From NCBI RefSeq assembly GCF_036588685.1, contig NC_086378.1:32217578-32281577 (forward strand): a stretch of DNA of 64,000 nucleotides, given 5' to 3'. The notes under the pieces were generated by a model. It saw only the letters and a list, made by a program, of their open reading frames with translations, made no database searches and was not told the origin of the DNA. Shown here piece after piece: positions 53,866 through 64,000 of this stretch. Made by a program: the position numbers and the translations under genes. The number at the start of each line of letters is the position of its first letter. Position 1 is the first letter of the stretch. This DNA is from Mytilus trossulus. Taxonomy: Eukaryota; Mollusca; Bivalvia; Mytilida; Mytilidae.

Positions 53866-55545
53866 ATATTAACATGTGTGTACGGCTCACAAAATGGTTA
53901 GGAGACAACAACTACTTAAATGAAGAGCGAAACGGTTTTCGGAAAGGTCGAAGTTGCGAAGAACACATTCATTCACTCTACGAAACTTTGAAAGACAGGA
54001 AAATTGCACGGAAATCAACTTTTGCATGCTTCATTGAAAGGGGAAAAAAACATTCGACACAGTCAATCGAACATTATTATGGTTTAAGTTGCGAAAAATT
54101 GGAATACAGGTTTCTTAGTGCTGTACAATCCCTCTATGATAACGTCGAATGGTCCGTGTGAATGATGATCTGACTCCATTGTTTGATGTCACGAGTGGCG
54201 TAAAACAGGGATGTATTTTATCACCATCATTATTTTCGATATACATTAACGACCTTGCGGAACGTATTAACGCCGTAAATTGTTGAGTACCAATAGACGA
54301 CTGCCAGGTGAGTATACTACAGTACGCAGATGACATCAAATTACTTGAGCCGAATGAACCCTGTTTACAGAAAATGCTTGATATTGTAACGGAATGGTGT
54401 GAAGCCTGGAAATTGTCGATAAACGATAGTAAGACGAAGACAGTTCACTTGCGACCACCTTCAATAGACATTTCGCAAAGTACGTTTACATGTGGTGAAC
54501 ATACTTTACTTTTTACCGACTCGTACAAATACCTTGGTTTATGGTTTGATGAACACTTAACATTCCAGAAAATGCAAAAGAGCTATCTAAAGACGCCAGC
54601 CGTGCTCTTGGTGCATCATGTGGAATAGTAATAAGAGCTGGAGGTATGACCAATATGATTCTGTGTTTACTAAATTATACAACACAATGGTAGAACCAGT
54701 TCTTCTATACGGAAGTGGTGTTTGGGGATATAAGGACTATAGTTGCATCTCATCCGTTCAAACACGAGCATGTAAATTCATTCTGAATGTTCGAAAACAC
54801 ACTTCAAATCTCTATCTACAAGAGGTGACATGGGTTGGACATCATGTAAAATTAAACTGCAGAAATCGTGTCTTCGGCTATTGTGCAAACTTTACAGACT
54901 TGAAAACAATCGACTCCCAAGTAAAGTTTGGCGTTGGGCGGCACGACGACGAAAAGATGGACATTCGAGGTCAACAAACTTGTGACTAATCTTGACATAT
55001 GTGGTCTTATAAGGGACACATCTTTATCCACAAAATGCGTTATGAAAATAATTAATGAAAAGCTAGAACAATAGGACAATCATCAATGGTGTGAAGACAT
55101 TTTCAACGACCGTGGTACATTAAACGGAAACAAACTCCGTACATACAGATTATACAAACAAACAGTAAACGTTGAGTCATATGTAAAAATGAACAGTCCA
55201 CTTAGTCAAAAGAGATATATGGCTTTGTTTCGAGCCGGCTCGTTACCTCTGGCCTTGGAGACAGGTCGCTACTCCAGGCCGCAAGTTCCAATTGAAGATA
55301 GACTTTGTATATATAGTGATCTCGGACATGTAGAGACTGAGAAACATTTTCTGATGGAAGGCCCTTTATATGCAAATATACGATATGATTTATTTTGTGA
55401 ATGTAATTATTTAATTGAGAATTTTGAAACCATGCATATGGACGATAAGTTTATATTTATAATGAAATCTGAGCAAATTCAGATATGTTTATGTAATATT
55501 TTGCAGAAATGTTTAATGAGAAGGAAATTATTTCCAATTGATTGA
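53866..55545 (+). pseudogene. LINE (non-LTR) reverse transcriptase, 5'-truncated and frameshifted
   Basis: Reading across frames: CVRLTKWLGDNNYLNEERNG and FRKGRSCEEH (53874); FDTVNRTLLWFKL (about 54050); TSGVKQGCILSPSLFSIYIN (about 54190); YADDIKLLE with the catalytic DD (54320); WCEAWKLSINDSKTKTVHLR; YKYLGLWFDEHLTF (54530); LYNTMVEPVLLYGSGVWGYK (54680); LPSKVWRWAARRRKD (about 54915); and a C-terminal block RYMALFRAGSLPLALETGRY … HFLMEGPLYANIR (55189-55545). This order is that of a LINE RT with its C-terminal region. The upstream endonuclease is absent. There is a stop after INAVNC (54285) and several frameshifts. The clade is not certain. Confidence 0.85.
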
Positions 55546-55990
55546 AGAGGTATGTATTATTGTTTTTTATAGCCTAGTTTTTTGTCTTAGTTTTAAACAT
55601 TAAGCATATTTGTTTTTCTCAAATCTTTAAAATAAGGTATTTTTATTTATTGGGATTAATATATTTTATTATATTTATTTCTATTTTAGAAGACAATTGA
55701 TAACTTTTTAATAAGAACTCTTATAGTGTTTTTCATATAATTAGTATTAACATTTTATATTTATACAAATAGTTTTTTTGAAAGTGATTTTGAAAAAGTA
55801 ATTTATTAGAATTTTAATATTTTACAAATTTAACATGCAGTTTATTGTAAATATGTACATGTATGTTTTTAAAGTGTCTCATAAGTCAAATGTTTGGCTG
55901 GGCATTGATTGCATTTTAAAGATGTTACTTAATTTACTTGTATATATGTACTGAATCAATCGATGTGTGACACTCAAATAAAATATATAT
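55546..55990 (+). mobile_element. Probable LINE 3' UTR
   Basis: AT-rich tail following the last LINE codon, ending near CACTCAAATAAAATATATATT at 55973, which includes a poly-A signal. No coding content. The exact 3' end is not visible as a poly-A tract. Confidence 0.45.
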
Positions 55991-56129
55991 TACTATTGAT
56001 TTTTTTTATGATATTCAATAAGTGCATATATTATATTCGAGGACTGTCTCCGTCGATTTCTGTTATTTTTCTGTACATGTAGCAGTTTATTGAATACTTC
56101 ATGTTAACCTTTAGTTGTGTTTTAGTTAA

Positions 56130-56327
56130 CTTTTTTTACACAAATAAGGCTGCTAGTTTTCTCGTTTGGATTGTTTTACATTGTCATTTCGGGGCCTTTT
56201 TTAGCTGACTATGCGGTATGGGCTTTGTTCATTGCTTAAGTCGTACTGTGATCTATAAATGTTAATTTCTGTGTCATTTTGGGTCTTCTGGAGAGTTGTC
56301 TCATTAGCATTCATACCACATCTTTTT
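56130..56327 (-). mobile_element. SINE-like element abutting the 500 bp array
   Basis: AATAAGGCTGCTAGTTTTCTCG, TTTCGGGGCCTTTTTTAGC, GAGAGTTGTCTCATTAGCAT and TCATACCACATC match 49375-49580. It ends directly at the AGCTCACCTGG hairpin that opens the array. Confidence 0.75.
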
Positions 56328-58125
56328 AGCTCACCTGGCCCGAAGGGCCAAGTGAGCTTTTCCCATCACTTTGCGTCCGGCGTCCGTCGTCGTCCGTCGT
56401 CCGGCGTCCGTCGTCGTTGTTAACTTTAACAAAAATCTTCTCCTCTGAAACTACTGGGCCAAATTGAACCAAACTTGGCCACAATCATCATTGGGGTATC
56501 TAGTTTAAAAAATGTGTGGCGTGACCCGGTCAACCAACCAAGATGGCCGCCACGGCTAAAAATAGAACATAGGGGTAAAATGCAGTTTTTGGCTTATAAC
56601 TCAAAAACCAAAGCATTTAGAGGAAATCTGACATGGGGTAAAAATGTTTATCAGGTCAAGATCTATCTGCCCTGAAATTTTCAGATGAATCGGTCAACCC
56701 GTTGTTGGGTTGCTGCCCCTGAATTGGTAATTTTGTGGAAATTTTGCAGTTTTTGGTTATTATCTTGAATATTATTATAGATAGAGATAAACTGTAAACA
56801 GCAATAATGTTTAGCAAAGTAGGATTTACAAATAAGTCAACATGACCGAAATGGTCAGTTGACCCGTTTAGGAGTTATTGCCCTTTATAGTCAATTTTTA
56901 ACCATTTTTCGTAAATCTTTGTTATCTTTTACAAAAATCTTCTCCTCTGAAACTACTGGGCCAAATTAATCCAGACTTGGCAATAATCATCTTTGGGGTA
57001 TTTAGTTTTAAAAATGTGTCCGGTGACCCGACTATCAAATCAAGATGGCCGCCACAGCTAAAAATAGAACATAGGGGTAAAATGCAGTTTTTGGATTATA
57101 ACTCAAAAACCAAAGCATTTAGAGGAAATCGGACATGGGGTAAAAATGTTTATCAGGTCAAGATCTATCTGCCCTGAAATTTTCAGATGAATCGGTCAAC
57201 CCGTTGTTGGGTTGCTGCCCCTGAATTGGTAATTTTGTGGAAATTTTGCAGTTTTTGGTTATTATCTTGAATATTATTATAGATAGAGATAAACTGTAAA
57301 CAGCAATAATGTTAAGCAAAGTAGGATTTACAAATAAGTCAACATGACCGAAATGGTCAGTTGACCCGTTTAGGAGTTATTGCCCTTTATAGTCAATTTT
57401 TAACCATTTTTCGTAAATCTTTGTTATCTTTTACAAAAATCTTCTCCTCTGAAACTACTGGGCCAAATTAATCCAGACTTGGCAATAATCATCTTTGGGG
57501 TATTTAGTTTTAAAAATGTGTCCGGTGACCCGACTATCAAATCAAGATGGCCGCCACAGCTAAAAATAGAACATAGGGGTAAAATGCAGTTTTTGGCTTA
57601 TAACTCAAAAACCAAAGCATTTAGAGCAAATCCAACACGTGGTAAAATTATTAATCAGATCAAGATCTATCTGCCCTATAATTTTCAGATGAATCTGACA
57701 ACCCATTGTTGGGTTGCTGCCCCTAAATCGGTAATTTTAAGGAAATTTTGCTGTTTTTGGTTATCTTAAATTTTATTATAGATAGAGATAAACTGTAAAC
57801 AGCAATTATGTTCAGCAAAGTAAGATTTACAAATAAGTCGACATGACCGAAATGGTCAATTGACCCCCTAAGGAGTTATTGTCCTTTATAGTCAATTTTT
57901 AACAATTTTCATAAAATTTGTAAATTTTTATTAACATTTTCCACTGAAACTACTGGGCCAAGTTCATTATAGATAGAGATAAATGTAAGCAGCAAGACTA
58001 GTAAAGTAAGATTTACAAACACATCACCATCACCAAAACACAATTTTGTCATGAATCCATCTGCTTCCTTTCTTTAATATTCACATAGACCAAGGTGAGC
58101 GACACAGGCTCTTTGGAGCCTCTAG
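56328..58125 (-). repeat. Tandem array of the ~500 bp unit (locus 3, inverted)
   Basis: Reverse orientation of loci 1 and 2, about 3.5 units. It opens with the hairpin AGCTCACCTGGCCCGAA/GGGCCAAGTGAGCT and GTCCGTCGTCGTCCGTCG, and closes AGGCTCTTTGGAGCCTCTAG. The frame landmarks 56475, 56977 and 57479 are exactly 502 bp apart. Units 1-3 share long near-identical stretches, so the amplification is recent. Each unit keeps a 66- to 96-codon plus-strand frame containing LKIEHRGKMQFLAYNSKTKA, similar to a minus-strand frame in locus 1 (2803-3162). The frame's meaning is unclear and non-coding remains the default. Confidence 0.88.
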
Positions 58126-58364
58126 TTTATATTTGTCCTTTGGTTATTGTTTTATATGCGTATTATCAAAACTTTAGGCTTTTATTTTCAACAACATATA
58201 ACAGTATGAGTATATAAAAACAATTTCCAGAATACATATTCTACCATATAGTGACCGCCTTCAACAAATGGAAGATTATGTCACAGGAGGAAACTTAAAA
58301 GACTTAGATTGAAAAAATGTACATTTAAAAAAAAAAAAACGAAAAATTAAAAAATATAAAAGAT

Positions 58365-58790
58365 TTTGTATAATAAAGTAAGATATTGTTATTGAGTTCA
58401 TATTGATGCTTTGAAATTAAAGATTTGAAAGAGTCTACTGAAGTGCAATTTACAATGTTATCCGGTAGTTTGTTCCAGTCGGTAATAGTTCTTGGAAAAT
58501 ATGATTCTTTTCTGTTTTGCAGGATGGAATTTGGTAGCTGTTCGAATTAGAATGTCTTGTTTGTCTTTTTTGTGGAATTATTTTATTATTTTTAGGAATT
58601 GCAACCTTTTCGTGTTCAATTTTGAAAAGCATTACCAATCTGTAGTCTTTTCTTCTGTCAGAGAGACTGCGCCATTCAAGATGTTGTAACATGTGACCAA
58701 CGCTTGAGGTGTTTCTGTATTTGTTGGTAACAAAACGCGCAGCCCTTTGACATGAATAGTAAGTTCAAATTTCCTTAAAACACACCCAGT
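58365..58790 (-). pseudogene. CR1-type LINE, 3' end of RT ORF
   Basis: The minus strand reads SCQRAARFVTNKYRNTSSVG, HMLQHLEWRSLSDRRKDYRL and VMLFKIEHEKVAIP, then (one frameshift) DWNKLPDNIVNCTSVDSFK. The order R-A-A-RFV … L.W.SL..RR…RL.M.FKI … WN.LP is the C-terminal signature of CR1/Jockey-like ORF2 proteins. Everything upstream is missing. Confidence 0.75.
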
Positions 58791-59094
58791 CTGGTGTTTT
58801 GCCGTTATACTGAAACCATTTCCTATAAGTCAGAAAGTACATTATAGAGGCTCGTTACACTCAAGATTAACGAGTGTCTACTTATTTAAAGGCTTATTAC
58901 GCTTGTCATGGTTATTTGACAAGTTGACTTATTTAAGTGACAAGTAGGGGCACACATGTGCCACCATGCATTTATATTCATCAACTGTTCTTGAGATAAG
59001 AGGTTTAACAAAGTCTTGAGTCTCTTTTCCTGAATTGACTCTAAATGGTTTCGCTGCGTAGGCCTATCGAGAAAAAAGACCAAAATGACTTCGA

Positions 59095-59545
59095 TATATA
59101 CTCTTATATTTAATGCGTTTCCCTCGGTTTTAGTTTGTTACCCCGATTTTGTTTTTTGTCCATCGATTTATGAGTATGAACAGCGGTATACTACTGTTGC
59201 CTTTATTATTCGACCCAACCATCTTTTTGTTTCTGATTGCTGATTCACTGAAACGCTATCCTTAAATAAGGATAATGGACATTTTTACCTGTTATATCTG
59301 TTTTGTTTTGTTCACACATTGTGTCAATATAAAGGAATTGTATTCGACTGCCATACAAATGAGAGGTTGAGCTAGCTATAAAACTAGGTTTAAGCAATCA
59401 TGTTCTCTAAATAAAATGCCTGTTCCAAGTCAGGAATTTGGCAGTAATTATCCATTCGTTTGATGTATTTGAGCTTTGGATTTTGTCATTTCCTTAATAG
59501 GGACTTTCCGATTAGAATTTTTCTCAGAGTACGGTATTTTTGTAA
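59095..59545 (+). repeat. Two adjacent dispersed repeats
   Basis: 59100-59210 is a copy of the ACAGCGGTATACTACTGTTG family. 59275-59540 is a copy of the TTGTTCACACATCGTTG family, with AAACTAGGTTTAAGCAATCA. The same pair of families is also close together at 51290-52040 and 21800-22620, though in the other order. Confidence 0.65.
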
Positions 59546-60314
59546 TTCTACATTTTACTGTCGTAAATGTTCCTTCCTTAGGAATTTAGAATCAAGCAGC
59601 GACAGCGATGTCGACTGCATCATATTTTGTAAATTGTTGTAAATACAAAAAGATATAACACAGAGACAGACATGTTAACTTTAATACTTGATAGCTCACA
59701 GATAAACAACATGCATATGCTTTTAGCACTAATATGCAGTGTTTAAAACACAATTTTTTTCGTATAGTATAGTTTATCTACAATAATATCACTTTGTAAT
59801 AGTGTTTAACAAACAAAATCAACCGTATTTTTAAAATAATATTATGCGTAGTAGGAGTGGTAAAAAAACTAACCTCCGTGTAAATAGAAAGAAGGAATAC
59901 CATTCTCAATACTTTTAAAACTCAATTGTAAACTATATAAAATGTATATTTAACAATAAAATCAAATATAAATGAAACGTTTCAATTAATGCTGATTCTA
60001 ATATAACAAACAAATATTCGTGTTAACATTAAAAATAAACAATGCAAAGCACTTCAATAATCTCAAGCACTAAATGTGTAAAATTTAGGACAAACAGGAC
60101 AAAATAGCACTTTCACATATAAAATGGCACTTTATAAAATTCCACGTTAGGTATAAGTCCCTATACCGAGGCGTATATATATCCTTTTCAGTTCTATTAA
60201 TTCATCAACAACTTCAGGAAACGTCAACTGTTCCAAGATCTATTAAACAAAATAATGACACTACGTCACAGGCTTTCCTAATATGTTAAAATATATATTC
60301 ATTGAATGATTATT

Positions 60315-60445
60315 GGTGTTTAACACCACATTCAGGACTATTGGTTTTGTTTAGGCGGTCAGATTTTATCGGAAGAATAATCGGAGAAAATCACAGACCT
60401 TTGGAAGAAAAAATGGCAAACCTAGTCATTTACGGGTCAAACACC
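60315..60445 (+). repeat. Short dispersed repeat
   Basis: TTGGTGTTTAACACCACATTC … CGGAGAAAATCACAGACCTTT … CCTAGTCATTTACGGG. A related GAGAAAACCGCCGACCTTTAG occurs at 63149-63170. Resembles a bivalve SINE-type repeat; not confirmed. Confidence 0.4.
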
Positions 60446-60648
60446 CCGTGCGAAAACATATAACAATCTAACAGAAAACAATTATTCAAATATTACAATA
60501 TACTAAATGCTGTTAACAACATTTATGGAAAATTGATAATGCTTTTGAAAACAAATGTATAGAAGACATACGATAATGTATCTGTAATTGTAGTATTGCA
60601 ATAGGATTTGTAATGGTATTGCTACTGTTCATCCTTTCATCAAGTCTT

Positions 60649-60753
60649 TCATTTAAACGATGCTCGGACTGTTCTGTCGCCAAGTGGTACAGGTGGCCTA
60701 TAGTTGTCTACTATACAGTTACTACCACATCTGAGATTACGTAGCTCATGTAA
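60649..60753 (-). CDS. Carbonic anhydrase B exon 7
   Basis: [20 protein letters not shown] and [14 protein letters not shown], then TGA at 60649-60651. Acceptor TTTTTAG. Confidence 0.92.
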   Translation of the reverse strand, partial: LHELRNLRCGSNCIVDNYRPPVPLGDRTVRASFK

Positions 60754-63700
60754 CTAAAAATAAAACATAAAGTCCATGTACAAAATTTATGATACTAAAT
60801 TTATGATATTACGCAATGAGTTTTTATATAATATATATTTCATCAATAGTATCAAGAATAGTTTGCTTCATTACTTGTATATAAATTAGGCCGTTAGTGT
60901 TTTTTTCCTTTGAAATGTTTTGCATTTGTAATTTCGGGGCCTTTTATTGTTGACTTTGCGGTAGAGGATTTGCTCATTGTTAAAGGCCGTACGGTAACAT
61001 ATAGTTGTGTTCTTTTAGTCTTGTTTTGAGCTTTGTGTCATTGGCAATCATATCAAATCTTTGTATTTTTATATTTACGTTCGACATTACGATGTACGGA
61101 TGCCGTTTTGATCAAACGTTTTCGTTTAAAAGAATCTAGATTACAAAGAACAACACACAGTTTATAAAATACAAGACTTACTAAAATGTTTCATGTAATT
61201 TGACTGCATTTGTGTAATTAAAGTGTTAAACATTTAATTATTTAAGTTCACGTATGCCAAAGCTGACATATCAACACGATGTGAATGAGAAAAGTGTCTC
61301 TATGATTACTTAAATATCGCCCCTGTGATGAACGGCTTACATTTTTTAATAAGTATCACTTATTTTTTGTGTGTCCCAAGTTGACCCTATTAAGGTTATT
61401 CAGGAACATATATATTAGATATTCTGTTCCCAGCGTAAATATATATACATTTGTTTTGCGCACACCATTGCGCAAACAAAATCATATCATACCTGCTCAT
61501 CAGACATTTCGATTGGTTCTTTAAATACAATCCACGTGACACTTTCATACAAAGGTGGCGTTGTCAGTGATCCTAAATACGTCCAATACTTGGTTGTGTC
61601 CGCTGTGGAAAAAATATAGTAATGAATATACTATTTAACATTTATTTACAATTATTTGCTAGGAACATTATGACTTTTTCGAAATCGTAGCAGAATCAAC
61701 TGACCTTTCTGGGGCATCTAAGTTATTGTGGGGTTTGTGGTGCTCATTTTTAGTGTGTTCTATGTAGTGTTTTATAAACTGTTTTAGTCTTTCGTTTTTT
61801 GAGATGGTATGCTCGCTTTGTTGTAAACTTAAATATGATACAATGAATTTGATTGTTCTTTTGATAACTTCTTCCTCTTTAAAAAAAAATTCAGTGTCAT
61901 ACATATAAGACTTACAATTCAATAGAGTTTTCATATCCAGATCCGAAGTCATATGGACTTTTTTGCCTTCATCTCTGACTGCTGCTAATGCAGTATCTGT
62001 AAATTCTTTCATTCCAACGTGTTTAGCTCCTGGCTAAAAAGTGAATATATATAAATGTTCACATTCATTTTTTTTGAAAATTTATCATAATATTCATTCC
62101 GGAGACGTTCAAAGTCTTATTCTGATCTTGTTTTCTCGGTCTTCAGTAAAAAAAAAATGGTTAATATGATGTTTATATATTAGAATAAAATAAAATTTGA
62201 TTCGTTTTGTCACTTAAAAAATTCAATATTCTTAACAACCCGAGTATCAACTTCCAACTTGTTTATTGCATAATTTTATTTTCAAAGATTAAGACAAAAT
62301 TTGAGTTCGATATATGTTAACCTTCTTTCGTTGTATTCTTCTGTTAATATCCACTTAACGTTGCTCGGTACTTGTACATCCCGTCATTTTTGTATTCTTG
62401 TATTTCGCTTTTGATAATGTGCTTCGTCTTTTTGCCTTTTGGTTTTCTTTGTTGACATTTTTTTGTAAGTTTTTATAGTGATTAGATTATAACACACTGT
62501 TTACTACTGTACCCCTATTTTGGACGTTTATACCTACTATTATGTTTGTTTGTTTTGTTCACACAGCATTTGCAATATAATAAAGATATATGCTACTATC
62601 ACTAAAGTAAGATATATTTAGCTAGCAAAACATAACCCAACAGATGTAATCCAGCATTTTCTGCTTAAGACGATGCCTTTACGGAATATGACAGTTGTTA
62701 TCGATTCGTTTGATGTATTTAGCTTTTGATTTTGCCATCTGATTAGGGATTTCTGTTTGGAATGTTCCTCGGTTTTCGGTATTTTTGTTGTTTTACTTAC
62801 CCTGACGAAGAAGCCAAATACTGCAAGACCATCTGGTTTGTCTGCAGCGGCTCCAAAATTAGGATATTTGGTATTGTAATGTACTAAATGCAGCTGAAAG
62901 TAAACCAGAAAAATAATTTTTAATCAGTTATTGTATTGATTGGAATAAACTCATCATAGGAGAGCTTATAGCAATCCGTCTCAAATTAAATGTGTTCCAT
63001 GTACATTTCAATGTCCTAACAACATTATAAGTGGTTTAGTCGATTCTCTTTTGTGCTATTAATTGATTGATTAGTTTTGATGTTGCATAACATCTTGCTG
63101 TATCGGAGAGGCTAGTTTTTTTATTGGCAGAAAAAGCACGCCTGCAAAGAGAAAACCGCCGACCTTTAGAGTCTTTTAAATTGTATTGTCAAACTTAAAT
63201 ATTGATTTGACGATTACCGTGTTCTATACACATTCTTCCTGTTTATGTCCCTCAAACATTTTATATTTTTTGACTTCCAAACCCTTAGGCTACCTGATGA
63301 TGGTTATTCCAACGTGTTGTGAGTATGCAAATCATATCATTTGTGTTTTTACACATCAATTGCTGTACGAATTTGAATTTCATATAATAGTCTTGGACCT
63401 AAACATACATTTTAGCTGAATAATAAAAGTTCAAAATAGAGTCGAAAAAACAGTCACGTTATATTGAAAATGATTTTTCTCTAATCTCCATGCATTCCTT
63501 TTATGGCTGACTATGAGGTATGGGCTTTGCTAATTTTTGAAGGCAGTACGGTGACCTATAGTTGTTAATGTTTGTGTTATTTGTGCTCTTGTGGAGAGTT
63601 TTCTCATTGGCAATTATACCACATCTTTTTTCTTTTTTAAATCTATTGTGATAGATAATTTTCTCATTTGTCATCATTTCATAATATCTATTGTTGTATT

Positions 63701-63885
63701 TACGATATTTAATATCGGAGTTGTTCCTCTGACAATTTAAGTATGTCCCTTTCTAATCAGTCATACCTCAGAGGCGTACATCTTGCCATTGATTGTGTGT
63801 TCAGAACCTTTTTTGTCATTTGCTCCCCAATGAAAATGAAACTGTTCCAATTTATACGTCCCCGTTAAAGGTCCTCCTTTTATTT
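60649..63885 (-). CDS. Alpha-carbonic anhydrase B (exons 3-7 of 7; 5' part outside window)
   Basis: A paralogue of the gene at 18831-27768, in the same orientation. Visible exons in coding order: 63767-63885 (119 nt), 62801-62893 (93), 61916-62033 (118), 61493-61602 (110) and 60649-60753 (105). The first four have exactly the lengths and phases of carbonic anhydrase A exons 3-6. It carries the three zinc-binding His (FHFHWG; LHLVH), the SEHT Glu and the LTTPP Thr, so it should be catalytically competent. It ends [18 protein letters not shown], one residue longer than gene A. Coding sequence is strongly conserved with A while introns are not, apart from shared dispersed repeats. The start, the N-terminus and the residue at position 64 are beyond 64000 and cannot be judged. 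Confidence 0.93.
60885..61072 (-). mobile_element. SINE-like element in carbonic anhydrase B intron 6
   Basis: AATTAGGCCGTTAGTGTTTT, TTTCGGGGCCTTTTATTG and AAGGCCGTACGGTAACATA match 49395-49510. Confidence 0.7.
61493..61602 (-). CDS. Carbonic anhydrase B exon 6
   Basis: [20 protein letters not shown] and [16 protein letters not shown] between TTCCACAG and GTATGA. Found by homology with exon 6 of gene A. Confidence 0.94.
61916..62033 (-). CDS. Carbonic anhydrase B exon 5
   Basis: [20 protein letters not shown] to DLDMKTLLN, then GTAAGT. A longer open frame continues into the intron (to 61668) but has no homology. Confidence 0.92.
62360..62790 (+). repeat. Dispersed repeat (TTGTTCACACATCGTTG family) in carbonic anhydrase B intron 4
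   Basis: ACTACTGTACCCCTATTTTGG, TTGTTTTGTTCACACAGCATT, TTCGTTTGATGTATTTAGC and TTTTGATTTTGCCATCTGAT match 59280-59500 and 22380-22560. Introns of both carbonic anhydrase genes carry this family. Confidence 0.65.
62801..62893 (-). CDS. Carbonic anhydrase B exon 4
   Basis: [20 protein letters not shown] and [11 protein letters not shown], then GTAAGT. Contains the third zinc ligand. Confidence 0.93.
63500..63640 (-). mobile_element. SINE-like element fragment in carbonic anhydrase B intron 3
   Basis: TTTTATGGCTGACTATGAGG, AGGCAGTACGGTGACCTATAG and TTATACCACATC match the end of the element at 49440-49580. Confidence 0.7.
63767..63885 (-). CDS. Carbonic anhydrase B exon 3
   Basis: [20 protein letters not shown] and [20 protein letters not shown] between TTTTTAG and GTATGA. 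Contains two zinc ligands. Confidence 0.94.
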
Positions 63886-64000
63886 CTAAAAAGATACAGA
63901 CGCAAATTAAACAAATGCAATACCCATGCATGAACGCAGTCAAAATTTAATAGACATCGAAACGCTTTTTTGAATAATAGTCCATCAATATTATTATAGT

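Noticed and set aside
27769-60648. A third carbonic anhydrase gene between the two found
   Set aside because: I looked on both strands for FHFHWG, LHLVH, SLTTPP and NYRPP-type exons and saw none in this interval.
61668-61915. Extension of the carbonic anhydrase B frame beyond exon 5
   Set aside because: The open frame continues past the GTAAGT donor but has no carbonic anhydrase homology, and exon 6 joins in correct phase at the donor.
1-64000. tRNA and rRNA genes
   Set aside because: No cloverleaf with intact A and B boxes and no conserved rRNA sequence were noticed; a tRNAscan-SE run would be decisive.

Overview
This window is AT-rich eukaryotic DNA. Genes are intron-rich with GT-AG splice sites, and most of the sequence is repeats. 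The repeat types, a secreted C1q-domain gene and tandem alpha-carbonic anhydrase genes all point to a bivalve mollusc, most likely a mussel of the Mytilus group. That assignment is inference from family resemblance; no database was searched.

Three host gene models can be supported. (1) 3926..6440, plus strand: a complete three-exon gene for a small secreted C1q-domain protein (184 aa). (2) 18831..27768, minus strand: a complete seven-exon alpha-carbonic anhydrase (254 aa), reconstructed exon by exon with consistent splice phases. (3) 60649..>64000, minus strand: a second, paralogous carbonic anhydrase in the same orientation. Its exons 3-7 lie inside the window and its first two exons lie beyond the right edge. 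The two carbonic anhydrase genes form a tandem pair about 33 kb apart.

Almost everything else is mobile or repetitive DNA. An element rich in the palindrome TCAACGTTGA sits at 1-635. Tandem arrays of a ~500 bp unit lie at 1.4-3.5 kb, 7.7-8.9 kb and 56.3-58.1 kb. A decayed integrase gene resembling KRAB-A-domain-containing-2-type proteins lies at 9.0-13.6 kb. A TTAA-flanked element carrying a one-helix ORF lies at 14.4-15.1 kb. A minisatellite split by a SINE-like insertion occupies 29.2-31.7 kb, and a 39 bp minisatellite lies at 34.5 kb. A dead Tc1/mariner transposon (40.4-43.1 kb) contains a second element that itself contains smaller ones. Penelope-like reverse transcriptase remnants lie at 0.65, 16.1, 44.2, 46.7-48.4 and 52.1 kb. 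Two LINE remnants lie at 53.9-55.5 and 58.4-58.8 kb, and many dispersed short repeats are present.

The most interesting signal is a set of 44-nt hammerhead ribozyme motifs: eight intact or nearly intact copies plus three decayed ones, on both strands. They fall into three sequence subtypes whose stems vary but keep pairing. One copy (48103-48146) lies in the leader repeat of a Penelope-like element, and two others (50350 and 50704) sit 354 bp apart in a direct tandem dimer.
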